From an uncultured Trueperaceae bacterium (GTDB lineage Bacteria; Deinococcota; Deinococci; Deinococcales; Trueperaceae): DNA of 64,000 bases. The first letter of the stretch is position 1. Each line of letters starts with the position of its first letter. The notes under the pieces were generated by a model. That model saw nothing but the letters and a program-made list of their open reading frames with translations. It was not told where the DNA came from and ran no database searches. Below are positions 1-7,936 of the stretch, in pieces. The position numbers and the translations under genes were made by a program. The stretch is taken from the NCBI GenBank assembly GCA_913057685.1, contig CAJXOA010000008.1:1-64000 (forward strand), in the 5' to 3' direction.

Positions 1-543
1 GACGGCGTCGCCCAGGTCGCCCGCGCGGGCGGCCAACCACGCCGCGGCGTCGCCCGGCACGACCCGGACGCGGTCGGCGAGCTCCGCCGTCGCGGGGTCG
101 GCGGCGGCGTGCGCGCGGGCGGCGGCCAACCACCACGCGAGGAGCGGGTCGCGCTCCAGCATCGTCACGGGCACCCCCGCCCGGGCCAGCTGCAGCGCGT
201 CGGTCCCCCACCCGGCGGTCGCGTCGATCGCGCGGTCCGGCGGCGCGCCGCGCCCGCGGACCGCCCGCACCAACGGGTCGCGCCCGGCGCGGGGCGGCCG
301 CCACACCGCCGGGTGCGGGGTGGGCGGCGCCTCCGGCCCGACCCAGGCGAGGGTGGGCGGCGTCGCGCCGAGCGTCGCGACGGCGTGCGACCCGCCGGGC
401 GGCGCGTCGTTCGGGCCGGCGACGGTGCGGCCGTCCCGCGCCAGGTCCGCGACGAGGGCGGCGGCCTCGGCGTGGGCGGCGGCGGGCGCGCCCGGCGCGA
501 GGCGCACGCGGGCCGGGGGGCGGGGGGCGTCGGGCGGCGTCAC
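1..543 (-). CDS. rsmJ: 16S rRNA m2G1516 methyltransferase RsmJ-like, partial (runs off left edge)
   Basis: Class I SAM-dependent methyltransferase that in the RsmJ family methylates G1516 of 16S rRNA. About 180 residues are visible and the C-terminus lies outside the window. The SAM-binding motif I reads DATAGWGTDALQLA and is followed by VTMLERDPLLAWWL, both close to RsmJ. An ATG at 552-550 overlaps a TAGCAT -10 box (556-551), so it cannot be the start of a transcript made from that box. The GTG at 543-541, seven bases after the box, is the better start. The gene is divergent from the aminotransferase at 723. The family call rests on motifs alone. Confidence 0.72.
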   Translation of the reverse strand, partial: MTPPDAPRPPARVRLAPGAPAAAHAEAAALVADLARDGRTVAGPNDAPPGGSHAVATLGATPPTLAWVGPEAPPTPHPAVWRPPRAGRDPLVRAVRGRGAPPDRAIDATAGWGTDALQLARAGVPVTMLERDPLLAWWLAAARAHAAADPATAELADRVRVVPGDAAAWLAARAGDLGDAV

Positions 544-550
544 GCTCGGC

Positions 551-556
551 ATGCTA
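551..556 (-). promoter_or_regulatory. -10 box TAGCAT of rsmJ-like gene (leaderless type)
   Basis: Minus-strand TAGCAT lies seven bases before the GTG chosen as the rsmJ start. There is no Shine-Dalgarno sequence. It overlaps the alternative upstream ATG, which argues against that ATG. Confidence 0.5.
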
Positions 557-571
557 CCGGCGGGGTGGGGG

Positions 572-601
572 GTGACCGGCGCGACCGGGCGGTGCTAGGG
601 T
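572..601 (+). promoter_or_regulatory. promoter of aminotransferase gene
   Basis: A -35-like GTGACC (572-577) is 18 bases before the -10 box TAGGGT (596-601). The transcript would have a leader of about 115 bases before the ATG at 723. The leader holds a GGGAGG ribosome-binding site just before the start. Confidence 0.45.
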
Positions 602-722
602 GCACGGCGACACGCGCGCTTCACGACGGAATCGAAAGCCTGGGGGCGCGAACGCCCCGCGAACGCGACGTGCATCGCCCTCACCGCCGACGACGTCGTC
701 GGTCGCCCCTCCGGGAGGTCCC

Positions 723-2027
723 ATGTCCCACGCCGAGCTGCAACGCCGCCGCGACGCCTCCGTCGTCCGCGCCGCCGCGTCGATCCACCCCATCTACCCC
801 GCCGAAGCCAAAGGCAGCTACGTGTGGGACGGCGAAGGGAAGAAGTACCTGGACTTCAGCGTCGGCATCGCCGTCATGAACGTCGGGCACTCCCACCCGA
901 AGGTGATCGAGGCGGTCACGAAGCAGGCGTCGTCGTTCCAGCACCTGTGCTTCGCCGTCGGGATGCACGAAAGCTACGTCGAGCTCGCCGAACGCCTGAA
1001 CGCCCTCATGCCCGGCGACGGACCGTCGCGCGCCTTCTTCGCGAACAGCGGCGCGGAGGCGGTGGAGAACGCCGTCAAGATCGCCCGCGTCGCCACCGGC
1101 CGCCAGGGCATCGTCGCCTTCACGCACGCCTTCCACGGCCGCACCCACATGGCGCTGTCGCTGACCGCGAAGGCGAACCCGTACAAGGCGCCGTTCGCGC
1201 CCCGCGCCGCGGAGATCTACCGCGCCGACTACCCCTACTGCTACCGCTGTCCCTTCGGCGGGCCCGGCGCGGACGGACTCTGCTGCCAGCACGACGCCAA
1301 CCGCCTGAAGGACCAGGTCGCGTCGTTCATCGGCGAGGACCAGGTCGCGGCGTTCCTCGTCGAGCCGGTCGCCGGCGAGGGCGGCTTCATTCCCGCCCCC
1401 GCGTCGTTCCTGCGCGCGGTGCGCGCGTACGCCGACGAGATCGGCGCGCTCTGGATCGACGACGAGGTCCAGTCCGGCATCGGCCGGACCGGTGCCTGGT
1501 GGGCGGTCGACCACGACGACCTCGAGCCGGACATCGTCACCAGCGCCAAGGCGCTGTCGTCGGGCTTCCCCCTCGCCGCGGTCGTCGGTCGCGCCGACGT
1601 CATGGACGCCCCCGGCCCCGGCCACCTCGGCTCGACGTTCGGCGGCAACCCCGTCTCGATCGCCGCCGCCCTCGCGACCCTCGACGTGATCGAGGAGGAG
1701 GACCTCCTGCGCCGCGCGACGCACATCGGCGACCGCTTCAAGACGATGCTGCACGGGCTCCAAGGGGAGTTCCCGCGGATCGGGGACGTGCGCGGCGTCG
1801 GCGCGATGATCGGCATCGAGTTCGTCGCCGACGACGCCAAGACGCCGGACAAGGCGGCGGTCGAGGCGGTCGTGCGGCACGCCCGCGAGGACGGCCTGCT
1901 GCTCCTGCCCACCGGCACCTACGGCAACGTCATTCGCCTGCTGCCGCCGTTGAACCTCAGCGACGCGGAGATCGAGGAGGGCCTGCAGAAGCTCGAGGGC
2001 GCCCTCCGCGCCGCGCTGCGCGACTGA
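723..2027 (+). CDS. class III PLP aminotransferase (4-aminobutyrate / ornithine type)
   Basis: Fold-type I PLP enzyme of the acetylornithine/GABA aminotransferase family, 434 residues, the usual length. The start is the ATG preceded by GGGAGG; the frame is open further upstream but that part is arginine-rich and unlike the family. PLP contacts are visible: Asp247 in DDEVQSG and the Schiff-base Lys276 in SAKALSSG. A cysteine-rich stretch (YCYRCPFG, later LCCQ) is typical of the GABA-aminotransferase branch with bound metal or disulfide. Substrate (GABA, 5-aminovalerate, ornithine, beta-alanine) cannot be fixed from sequence. It is monocistronic and ends at a strong shared hairpin at 2068-2097. 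Confidence 0.85.
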   Translation: MSHAELQRRRDASVVRAAASIHPIYPAEAKGSYVWDGEGKKYLDFSVGIAVMNVGHSHPKVIEAVTKQASSFQHLCFAVGMHESYVELAERLNALMPGDGPSRAFFANSGAEAVENAVKIARVATGRQGIVAFTHAFHGRTHMALSLTAKANPYKAPFAPRAAEIYRADYPYCYRCPFGGPGADGLCCQHDANRLKDQVASFIGEDQVAAFLVEPVAGEGGFIPAPASFLRAVRAYADEIGALWIDDEVQSGIGRTGAWWAVDHDDLEPDIVTSAKALSSGFPLAAVVGRADVMDAPGPGHLGSTFGGNPVSIAAALATLDVIEEEDLLRRATHIGDRFKTMLHGLQGEFPRIGDVRGVGAMIGIEFVADDAKTPDKAAVEAVVRHAREDGLLLLPTGTYGNVIRLLPPLNLSDAEIEEGLQKLEGALRAALRD

Positions 2028-2067
2028 CCCGCGGGGCGCACGGGGCCCCACGCACGCCACCACGGAT

Positions 2068-2097
2068 GCGCCCCACCGACCGAGGTCGGTGGGGCGC
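2068..2097. terminator. bidirectional terminator hairpin
   Basis: A 14-bp perfect stem (2068-2081 with 2084-2097) lies between the convergent aminotransferase and sulfurtransferase genes. It has no T-run on either side, as is common at this GC content. Confidence 0.6.
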
Positions 2098-2126
2098 GCG
2101 TCGTGCGGGGCGTCGGCGGGGGCGCC

Positions 2127-2993
2127 TCAGGTGCCGTCGCCCTGCTCGATGGGGACGCCCACCATGTTCCCCCACTCCGTCCAGCTGCCGTCGTAGTTGC
2201 GGACGTTGGGGTAGCCCAGCAGGTACTTCAGGACGAACCAGGTGTGGCTGCTGCGTTCCGCGATGCGGCAGTACGCGACGACCGGCGCGTCGCGGGTCAC
2301 GCCCTCCCCCTCGTACAGCGCCGCCAGTTCGGAGGCGGGCCGGAAGGTCCCGTCCTCGTTCACGGCCTTCGCCCACGGCACGTTCGCCGCGCCGGGGATG
2401 TGGCCGCCGCGGAGGGCGCCCTCCTGCGGGTACTCCGGCATGTGCAGCTTCTCGCCGCTGAACTCCGCCGGACTGCGGACGTCCACGAGCGCCCCCCGAC
2501 CGTCCTTGACGGCGAGCAGGTGCTGCAGGACGTCGGGCGCGAAGGCGCGGATCGAGGCGTCGCGGTACGGCACCGCGTAGCGGCCCGGCGCGGGGGACGG
2601 CGTCTCGGTCGACGTCGGGCGTCCTTCCGCCACCCACTTCGCGCGCCCCCCGTCCATGAGGCGGACGTCGGCGTGGCCGTTGTACTTCAGGAACCAGAAG
2701 GCGTACGCCGCCCACCAGTTCGACTTGTCGCCGTAGAGGATCACGACGTCGTCGTTGGACACGCCCTTGCGTTCCATCAACGCCGCGAACCCGGCCTCGT
2801 CCACGAAATCGCGGACGTCGGGTCGCTGCAACTCCGTGTGCCAATCGAGCTTCACGGCCCCCGGCACGTGCCCCTGTTCGTACAACAACACGTCCTCGTC
2901 GACCTCCAGCACCTTCACGCCGGCGTCGGCGTGGTGCGCCTCCACCCAGGCGGTGTCGACCAGGACCTCGGGATGTGCGTACTCCGTCTGCAT
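2127..2993 (-). CDS. thiosulfate sulfurtransferase (two-domain rhodanese)
   Basis: Transfers sulfane sulfur from thiosulfate (or mercaptopyruvate) to an acceptor; cytoplasmic. It is 288 residues, the normal size of tandem rhodaneses. The inactive N-terminal rhodanese domain spans about 1-120 and the catalytic domain about 155-280. The active-site loop [12 protein letters not shown], with Cys242, matches the SseA/CysA type found in Thermus and actinobacteria. The ATG at 2993 is chosen because GGAGAGGAG precedes it; an upstream in-frame ATG would add a basic stretch foreign to the family. It stands alone, divergent from rpe. Confidence 0.9.
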   Translation of the reverse strand: MQTEYAHPEVLVDTAWVEAHHADAGVKVLEVDEDVLLYEQGHVPGAVKLDWHTELQRPDVRDFVDEAGFAALMERKGVSNDDVVILYGDKSNWWAAYAFWFLKYNGHADVRLMDGGRAKWVAEGRPTSTETPSPAPGRYAVPYRDASIRAFAPDVLQHLLAVKDGRGALVDVRSPAEFSGEKLHMPEYPQEGALRGGHIPGAANVPWAKAVNEDGTFRPASELAALYEGEGVTRDAPVVAYCRIAERSSHTWFVLKYLLGYPNVRNYDGSWTEWGNMVGVPIEQGDGT

Positions 2994-3096
2994 GGGTTCT
3001 CCTCTCCACGTGCGGCCGCGCATGCGCCTGCCCGCCCGCACGCCCCCAGGTCTACCGCCGCGGGGGCGTCGGCGCGGTCGGCGGGCCGACGCCTGC

Positions 3097-3102
3097 TACA
3101 TT
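3097..3102 (+). promoter_or_regulatory. -10 box TACATT of rpe (leaderless type)
   Basis: TACATT is six bases before the GTG start of rpe. No ribosome-binding site is present, so transcription and translation should start at nearly the same base. Confidence 0.6.
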
Positions 3103-3108
3103 GCGGGG

Positions 3109-3816
3109 GTGCTGCACGTCGCCCCCTCCCTCCTCGCCGCCGACCCCCTGCACTTCGCCGCGGCCCTCCGCGACGTCGATGCGGCGGGCGCCACGTGGGT
3201 GCACGTCGACGTCATGGACGGCGCCTTCGTCCCGAACCTGTCGTTCGGTCCGGCGCACGTCGCGGCGTTCCGCGAGGCGACCGACGCGACGCTCGACGTC
3301 CACCTGATGGTGGCGGACCCCGCGGCGTGGGTCGACCCGTTCGCCGACGCCGGCGCCGACCTGCTCACGGTGCACGTCGAGGTCGATCCGCACCTGCACC
3401 GCACCCTCAGCCGCATCCGCGAGCGGGGGGTGCGCACCGGCGTGGCGCTCAACCCCCTCACGCCGCTGGAGACGATCCGTGACGCCCTCCCCCTCGTCGA
3501 CCTGGTGCTCGTCATGAGCGTCAACCCCGGGTTCGGGGGGCAACGCTGGATCCCGGCCAGCGAAGCGCGCCTGCGCCGCGTCCGCGCTTGGCGCGACGCG
3601 GACGCGCCCCGCACCCTGATCCAGGTCGACGGCGGCATCGACGCCACCACGGCCGGGCCGGCCGCGCGCGCCGGCGCGGACGTCCTCGTCGCCGGCAGCG
3701 CCCTGTTCGCCGGGGAGGGCACCTTCGCCGAACGCCACGCCCACCTATGCGAGGCGGCGCGGGAGGGGCGCGACGCTCCGGAGGCCGACCCGACGCCCGA
3801 CCGCCCCGCCGGCTGA
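3109..3816 (+). CDS. rpe: ribulose-phosphate 3-epimerase
   Basis: Interconverts D-ribulose 5-phosphate and D-xylulose 5-phosphate in the pentose phosphate pathway. It is a TIM barrel of 235 residues. Family motifs in order: APSLLAAD at the N-terminus, HVDVMDGAFVPN, DVHLMV, SVNPGFGGQ and VDGGID. These carry the metal-binding His and Asp residues and the phosphate loop. The start is a GTG placed six bases after a TACATT -10 box. The last 20 residues (rich in Asp, Pro and Arg) are a poorly conserved tail. Confidence 0.93.
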   Translation: MLHVAPSLLAADPLHFAAALRDVDAAGATWVHVDVMDGAFVPNLSFGPAHVAAFREATDATLDVHLMVADPAAWVDPFADAGADLLTVHVEVDPHLHRTLSRIRERGVRTGVALNPLTPLETIRDALPLVDLVLVMSVNPGFGGQRWIPASEARLRRVRAWRDADAPRTLIQVDGGIDATTAGPAARAGADVLVAGSALFAGEGTFAERHAHLCEAAREGRDAPEADPTPDRPAG

Positions 3817-3856
3817 CCGACCGTCCGAACCGAACGCGAGCGGGCCCAGCGGCCGC

Positions 3857-4822
3857 TCAGGCGCCGAGTGCAGGGTGGTCGGTGACGCGGCCCAACGCCC
3901 GGAAGCGGGCGCGCCGCTGCGACGTCCAGGCGTCGGGGTCGCCGTCGCGCAACGCCGCGATCTCCTCGCGCAGGACGCGGGCGACCTCGCGGATCGTCTG
4001 GCCGGGGGCGCGGTGCGCCCCGCCGGGCGGTTCGGCGATCACGCGGTCCACCACCCCGACCTCCTGGAGGTCGTGGGCGGTGAGGCGCAACGCCTCCGCC
4101 GCGCGCGGCGCCTCGGTCGCGTCGCGCCACAGGATCGCGGCGCACGATTCGGGACTGATGACGCTGTAGGTGGCGTTCTCGAGGATCGCGACGCGGTTCG
4201 CGACGCCGATCGCCAGCGCGCCGCCCGACCCGCCCTCGCCGATGACGACCGACAGGGCCGGCACCCGTAGGCGACTCATGCGGCGGATGGAGGCCGCGAT
4301 CACCCACGCCTGCCCCTGCTCCTCCGCCGCGATGCCGGGGTAGGCGCCGGGCGTGTCGATCAACGTCACGACCGGCAGGCGGAAGCGGTCGGCGAGGTCG
4401 AACATGCGCATGGCCTTGCGGTACCCGCTCGGGTGGCTCATGCCGAAGTTGCGGTGGATGTTCTCCTTCGTGTCGCGCCCCTTCTGTTGGGCGACGACGA
4501 CGACGCTGCGACCGTCGAGCTGCGCGAGGCCGGTGACGAGCGCAGGGTCGTCGCCCAACGTCCGGTCGCCGTGCAACTCCTCGAACCCCTCGAAGGCGTG
4601 CTCGAGGTAATCGAAGGCGGTCGGGCGGCCCGGCGCGCGCGCCACCTGCACGCGCTGCCAGCGCGTGAGGCCCTCGAAGGTGCTGGTCTTGAGGCGTTCG
4701 AGGCGCGCCTCGAGGAGCGCGATCTCCTCGCCGAGGTCGATCTCCTGCTCCTCGGCGTACGCGCGCATGTCGCGGATCTTCCCCTCGAGATCGAGGATCG
4801 GTCGTTCGAACTCAAGCGCCAC
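3857..4822 (-). CDS. accA: acetyl-CoA carboxylase carboxyltransferase subunit alpha
   Basis: Carries, with AccD, the transcarboxylase step that makes malonyl-CoA from carboxybiotin and acetyl-CoA. It is 321 residues, as usual. An N-terminal helical segment (about 1-60) precedes the crotonase-fold core with [25 protein letters not shown] and [12 protein letters not shown], which build the oxyanion and CoA sites. Its start overlaps the last 11 bases of accD, so the subunits are translationally coupled and made in equal amounts. No own promoter is seen. Confidence 0.96.
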   Translation of the reverse strand: MALEFERPILDLEGKIRDMRAYAEEQEIDLGEEIALLEARLERLKTSTFEGLTRWQRVQVARAPGRPTAFDYLEHAFEGFEELHGDRTLGDDPALVTGLAQLDGRSVVVVAQQKGRDTKENIHRNFGMSHPSGYRKAMRMFDLADRFRLPVVTLIDTPGAYPGIAAEEQGQAWVIAASIRRMSRLRVPALSVVIGEGGSGGALAIGVANRVAILENATYSVISPESCAAILWRDATEAPRAAEALRLTAHDLQEVGVVDRVIAEPPGGAHRAPGQTIREVARVLREEIAALRDGDPDAWTSQRRARFRALGRVTDHPALGA

Positions 4823-5795
4823 GGGCGGTACCCTCCTCGCCGGACGACGGTTCGATCGACGCGGACGTCTCGGACGCCTCCGACGCCTCGGACACCTCGG
4901 ACGCCTCCAGGTCGGGGGGGGACGTCCCGTCCCCCTCGCCCCGGTCGACGGGGCGGTCCTGCAGCAGCTGCAGCGTGCGCACCAGCCGCCCCTTGAGCTC
5001 CGCGCGGGGCACGACGTCGTCCAACATGCCGCGCGCCAACAGGAACTCCGCGCGCTGGAACCCTTCGGGCAGCTCCTGCTTGATGGTCTGCTGAATGACG
5101 CGCGGTCCCGCGAAGCAGATCAGCGCGCCCGGTTCGGCGAAGACGACGTCCCCGAGGGTCGCGAACGAGGCGGTCACGCCGCCGGTCGTCGGGTCGCTCA
5201 GGACCACCAGGTACGGCAGCCCCGCATCGACGAGCGCCTCCAGGGCGACGGTGGTCTTCGCCATCTGCATCAACGACAGCGCGCCCTCCTGCATCCGGGC
5301 GCCGCCCGACGCGGTCACGGCGACCAACGGCCGGCCCTCGACCGCCGCGCGTTCCGCCGCCCGCGCGATCTCCTCCCCGACGACCGACCCCATGGAGCCG
5401 CCGGCGAAGAAGAAGTCCATCACGACGAGGGCGACGGGCGTCCCCCCCATCGTCGCGGCGCCGGTCTGGATCGCGTCGGGACGCCCCTGCTTGCGCTGCA
5501 CCCGCTCCATGCGGTCGGGGTACGGCTCGGTATCGACGAACGCCAACGGGTCGGTCGGCGCGAGGTCGCCGGACCACGGCTCGAACGTGCCGTCGTCCGC
5601 CAGCATCGCGATGCGTTCCTCGACGGTGACGCGGTAGTGATGCCCGCACTCGGGGCAGGTGGACAGGTTCGCGACGAGGTCCTTGCGGTAGATCTGCGCG
5701 CCGCACCCGTCGCACTTCACCCACAGGCCGGCGGGGGTCGCGTCGTCGTCGCTCCGAGTGGGTTTGTTCCTCCGAAACCAACGCTCGAGGGCCAC
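4812..5795 (-). CDS. accD: acetyl-CoA carboxylase carboxyltransferase subunit beta
   Basis: Zinc-finger partner of AccA in malonyl-CoA synthesis, 327 residues. The Cys4 zinc ribbon uses Cys28, Cys31, Cys47 and Cys50. The carboxyltransferase core follows ([26 protein letters not shown]). The GTG start is preceded by GGGAGG. The last 50 or so residues are a Ser/Glu-rich acidic tail partly encoded by a 9-bp tandem repeat (4863-4907), which is not part of the usual enzyme. It is first in a two-gene operon with accA, driven from a TAGCAT box at 5846-5841. Confidence 0.95.
   Translation of the reverse strand: MALERWFRRNKPTRSDDDATPAGLWVKCDGCGAQIYRKDLVANLSTCPECGHHYRVTVEERIAMLADDGTFEPWSGDLAPTDPLAFVDTEPYPDRMERVQRKQGRPDAIQTGAATMGGTPVALVVMDFFFAGGSMGSVVGEEIARAAERAAVEGRPLVAVTASGGARMQEGALSLMQMAKTTVALEALVDAGLPYLVVLSDPTTGGVTASFATLGDVVFAEPGALICFAGPRVIQQTIKQELPEGFQRAEFLLARGMLDDVVPRAELKGRLVRTLQLLQDRPVDRGEGDGTSPPDLEASEVSEASEASETSASIEPSSGEEGTARGA
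4863..4907. repeat. 9-bp tandem repeat inside accD
   Basis: Five direct copies of a unit close to GGACGCCTC run without gaps. On the accD strand they encode alternating Glu, Ala, Ser and Val/Thr in the C-terminal tail. Copy-number change would keep the frame. Confidence 0.7.
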
Positions 5796-5840
5796 GGGAC
5801 CTCCCTTCGCCGCCCGACCGAACCCGGACGGGCTCCGCGC

Positions 5841-5846
5841 ATGCTA
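5841..5846 (-). promoter_or_regulatory. -10 box TAGCAT of accDA operon
   Basis: Minus-strand TAGCAT lies 45 bases before the accD GTG. It gives a leader of roughly 40 bases that includes the GGGAGG ribosome-binding site. A clear -35 is not visible because the upstream bases form the bactofilin terminator palindrome. Confidence 0.45.
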
Positions 5847-5853
5847 GCACCCC

Positions 5854-5873
5854 GCGCGGGGGCGCCCCCGCGC
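5854..5873 (-). terminator. palindromic hairpin after bactofilin gene
   Basis: A perfect 20-bp palindrome starts five bases past the bactofilin stop codon and ends just before the accD promoter. It is probably the terminator that insulates accDA. There is no T-run. Confidence 0.5.
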
Positions 5874-5878
5874 GCCGT

Positions 5879-6382
5879 CTAGCTCGCGCCGGACGCCCGC
5901 TCCCCGGCCGCCGACGCGGCCGCCCCGGCACCGTCGGGCGGATCGGCGTGCACGCCCAAGCGCGGCGGGCCGGCCCCTTCGTCGAGCGTCACCAGCACCT
6001 GGTCGGCCGACAGCGACGCCAACGCCTGCGCGGCGTCGTTCGCCGCCGGCATGATGCTGCGGCCATCGAAGCGCGCGCCGGGCTCGACGTCGAGCGCGGC
6101 GGCGCGGACGTCGCCCTCCAGCACGCCGCCTCGCCACACCTCGACGGTCGCGTCGGCGTGCACGTCGGCGCGGACGGTGCCGGCGACGCGCAGCGACCGG
6201 GCGTGGAGCGAAGGCGCCACCACCTCCCCGTCGGGCCCGACCTCGACGGGACCGTCGACCCGCACCTCCCCGCGGACGACGCCGTCGATGCGGACCCGCC
6301 CGCTCGCGACCACCGTCCCCTCCACCGTCGTGCCGACCGCGACGTACGTGTACGCCGCCCTCTCCCGTCCGCGTCGAAGCAT
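5879..6382 (-). CDS. bactofilin-like (DUF583) protein
   Basis: Small beta-helical polymer-forming protein family that scaffolds envelope or cell-shape functions; 167 residues. Residues 12-110 show the regular Gly/Val repeat of bactofilins (TTVEGTVVASGRVRIDGVV and similar turns about every 17 residues). A disordered tail follows, rich in Ala and Gly. The start ATG has GAGGAGG upstream and a TACGGT -10 box at 6406-6401. It is divergent from the SDR-like gene at 6484. What it scaffolds here is unknown. Confidence 0.8.
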   Translation of the reverse strand: MLRRGRERAAYTYVAVGTTVEGTVVASGRVRIDGVVRGEVRVDGPVEVGPDGEVVAPSLHARSLRVAGTVRADVHADATVEVWRGGVLEGDVRAAALDVEPGARFDGRSIMPAANDAAQALASLSADQVLVTLDEGAGPPRLGVHADPPDGAGAAASAAGERASGAS

Positions 6383-6400
6383 CCCGGCCTCCTCGCCGGC

Positions 6401-6406
6401 ACCGTA
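6401..6406 (-). promoter_or_regulatory. -10 box TACGGT of bactofilin gene
   Basis: Minus-strand TACGGT is 18 bases before the ATG, leaving a short leader that carries GAGGAGG. This gene is therefore of the leadered type. Confidence 0.4.
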
Positions 6407-6471
6407 GCAAACCGGGGCGGGGGGCCGGGGCCGCCCCACCGCCCAGGACCGACCCTCCGCCCGGGGGCGTG

Positions 6472-6477
6472 TATCCT
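6472..6477 (+). promoter_or_regulatory. -10 box TATCCT of SDR-like/nrdR/rsmF operon (leaderless type)
   Basis: TATCCT is six bases before the GTG start of the SDR-like gene. There is no ribosome-binding site. Confidence 0.6.
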
Positions 6478-6483
6478 CGGGGC

Positions 6484-7425
6484 GTGAACGACGGTGGCGT
6501 GGTGCTCGTGACGGGCGTCGGGCAGGGCTTCGGGCGCGCGATCGCGCTCGGCTGGGGCCGCGCCGGCTTCGACGTCGTGTGCGCCGACCGCGACGTCGCG
6601 CTCGCCAGCAAGACCGCGGCGGAGGTCGAGGAGGTCGGCGGGCAGGCGATCCCCCTGCAGTTCGACGTCGCCGTCCCCCTGGACGTGCGCCAGGCGTTCG
6701 ACAAGGTCGACGAACTCTTCGGTCGCCTCGACGGCGTGGTGCACGTCGCCTCGCGCGGCGGGGACGGCGACGCGGCGACCCTCGCCGACGGCGCCTTCGG
6801 CGAGCTGGTCGACGAGGTCCTGCGCAGCAGCCACCTGGTGCTGCGCAACGCGGGCCGGCGGATGGAGGGCGGCTTCGTCCTCGTCGTCGGGCCCGACGCG
6901 GCATCCGACGAACCGCACGACGCCATGACCCGCGCCGGCCTCGCCGCCCTCGTCCGCGCCTACGTGCCGCGCCTCCCCGCCCTCCGCTTGGGCCTGTTGA
7001 CCCCCTCGCGCCCCGCCAGCGACCCGCACCACGACGCCCCCCTCGTCGACGCCGCGCTGTTCCTCGGAGGGACGGGCGGGGCCGGCCTGCCCGGCGCGAC
7101 GCTGGACGTGACCCTGCCGCCGCCCCCGCGGCGGATGGAACGCCTGCTGCCCGAGGTCCGCGCCGCCCTCGGGCACGTCGACCTCGGCGACGACCCCGAG
7201 CGGGACGACGACGCGTTCGCGGGCGACGGCGACGCCCTCGACCCCTGGGACGCCGGCCACGGGCCGCCAACGGACGACCTCGACGACGATCCCGACGGCG
7301 AACTCGACGACGATCTCGACGACGTCCCGGACGGGTCCCCCGGCGAGCGCGACGCGGCCGGCGGGGACGGCGGGGCGACGCCGGACGACGTCGCCTGGGC
7401 CGCGGCGGCCGGCGGCCGGAGGTGA
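6484..7425 (+). CDS. SDR-fold protein without catalytic Tyr-Lys, acidic tail
   Basis: Short-chain dehydrogenase fold, 313 residues. The nucleotide-binding glycine motif TGVGQGFG is intact near residue 12 and the Rossmann pattern continues to about residue 210. Where the catalytic YxxxK should stand, the chain reads HDAMTRAGLAALV, with neither Tyr nor Lys, and the usual NNAG is replaced by HVASRGG. A C-terminal extension of about 75 residues is highly acidic (runs of Asp with Pro and Gly). The gene starts with GTG six bases after TATCCT and ends four bases before nrdR. It probably binds a nucleotide without SDR catalysis; its job is unknown. Confidence 0.7.
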   Translation: MNDGGVVLVTGVGQGFGRAIALGWGRAGFDVVCADRDVALASKTAAEVEEVGGQAIPLQFDVAVPLDVRQAFDKVDELFGRLDGVVHVASRGGDGDAATLADGAFGELVDEVLRSSHLVLRNAGRRMEGGFVLVVGPDAASDEPHDAMTRAGLAALVRAYVPRLPALRLGLLTPSRPASDPHHDAPLVDAALFLGGTGGAGLPGATLDVTLPPPPRRMERLLPEVRAALGHVDLGDDPERDDDAFAGDGDALDPWDAGHGPPTDDLDDDPDGELDDDLDDVPDGSPGERDAAGGDGGATPDDVAWAAAAGGRR

Positions 7426-7429
7426 GCCC

Positions 7430-7936
7430 GTGAAGTGCCCCTACTGCTCCTCGAACGACACCCGCGTCGTGAACTCGCGGCCGTCCGACGACGGACACGC
7501 GATCCGGCGCCGGCGCGAGTGCGCCGACTGCCACCGGCGCTTCACGACGTACGAACGCACGCAACTCGAGGCGCTCATGGTCCGCAAACGCTCCGGCAAG
7601 GTCGAGGCGTTCGCCCCCGACAAGCTGCTGGAGAAGTTGCGCGTCGCGACCAACAAGCGCCCCGTGACCGAGAAGCAACTGCGCGAGTTCGCCTACGGCC
7701 TCGAGGACGAGGTCCAGACCGCCCGCATCGACGCCGAGGAGATCGGCCGGCGCACCCTGGCGTTCCTCAAGGCGCTCGACGACGTCGCCTACATCCGCTT
7801 CCTGAGCGTCTACCGCGACTTCGATTCCGTCGAGCGGTTCATCGAGGAGATCCGCCAGTTGGGCGGCGACCCGGAGATCGACGCCGCCGTCGAGGCGAAG
7901 GTCGCCGAAGCGCGCGACGAGGACGGGGACGCCTGA
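7430..7936 (+). CDS. nrdR: transcriptional repressor NrdR
   Basis: ATP/dATP-sensing repressor of ribonucleotide reductase genes, 168 residues. The zinc ribbon has Cys3, Cys6, Cys31 and Cys34, followed by the ATP-cone from about residue 46 to 136 (VRKRSGKVEAFAPDKL). The GTG start follows GGAGGTGA, which overlaps the stop of the SDR-like gene, so the two are coupled. The acidic C-terminal tail is longer than in most NrdR proteins. No NrdR box pair was found in this window, so its targets lie elsewhere. Confidence 0.96.
   Translation: MKCPYCSSNDTRVVNSRPSDDGHAIRRRRECADCHRRFTTYERTQLEALMVRKRSGKVEAFAPDKLLEKLRVATNKRPVTEKQLREFAYGLEDEVQTARIDAEEIGRRTLAFLKALDDVAYIRFLSVYRDFDSVERFIEEIRQLGGDPEIDAAVEAKVAEARDEDGDA

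Noticed and set aside
681-2063. Long open frame antisense to the aminotransferase gene
   Set aside because: Arg/Val/Asp-rich translation without any family motif; at this GC content stop codons are rare in all frames.
6484-7425. Active SDR dehydrogenase upstream of nrdR
   Set aside because: The YxxxK motif and NNAG are missing, so only the fold can be supported.
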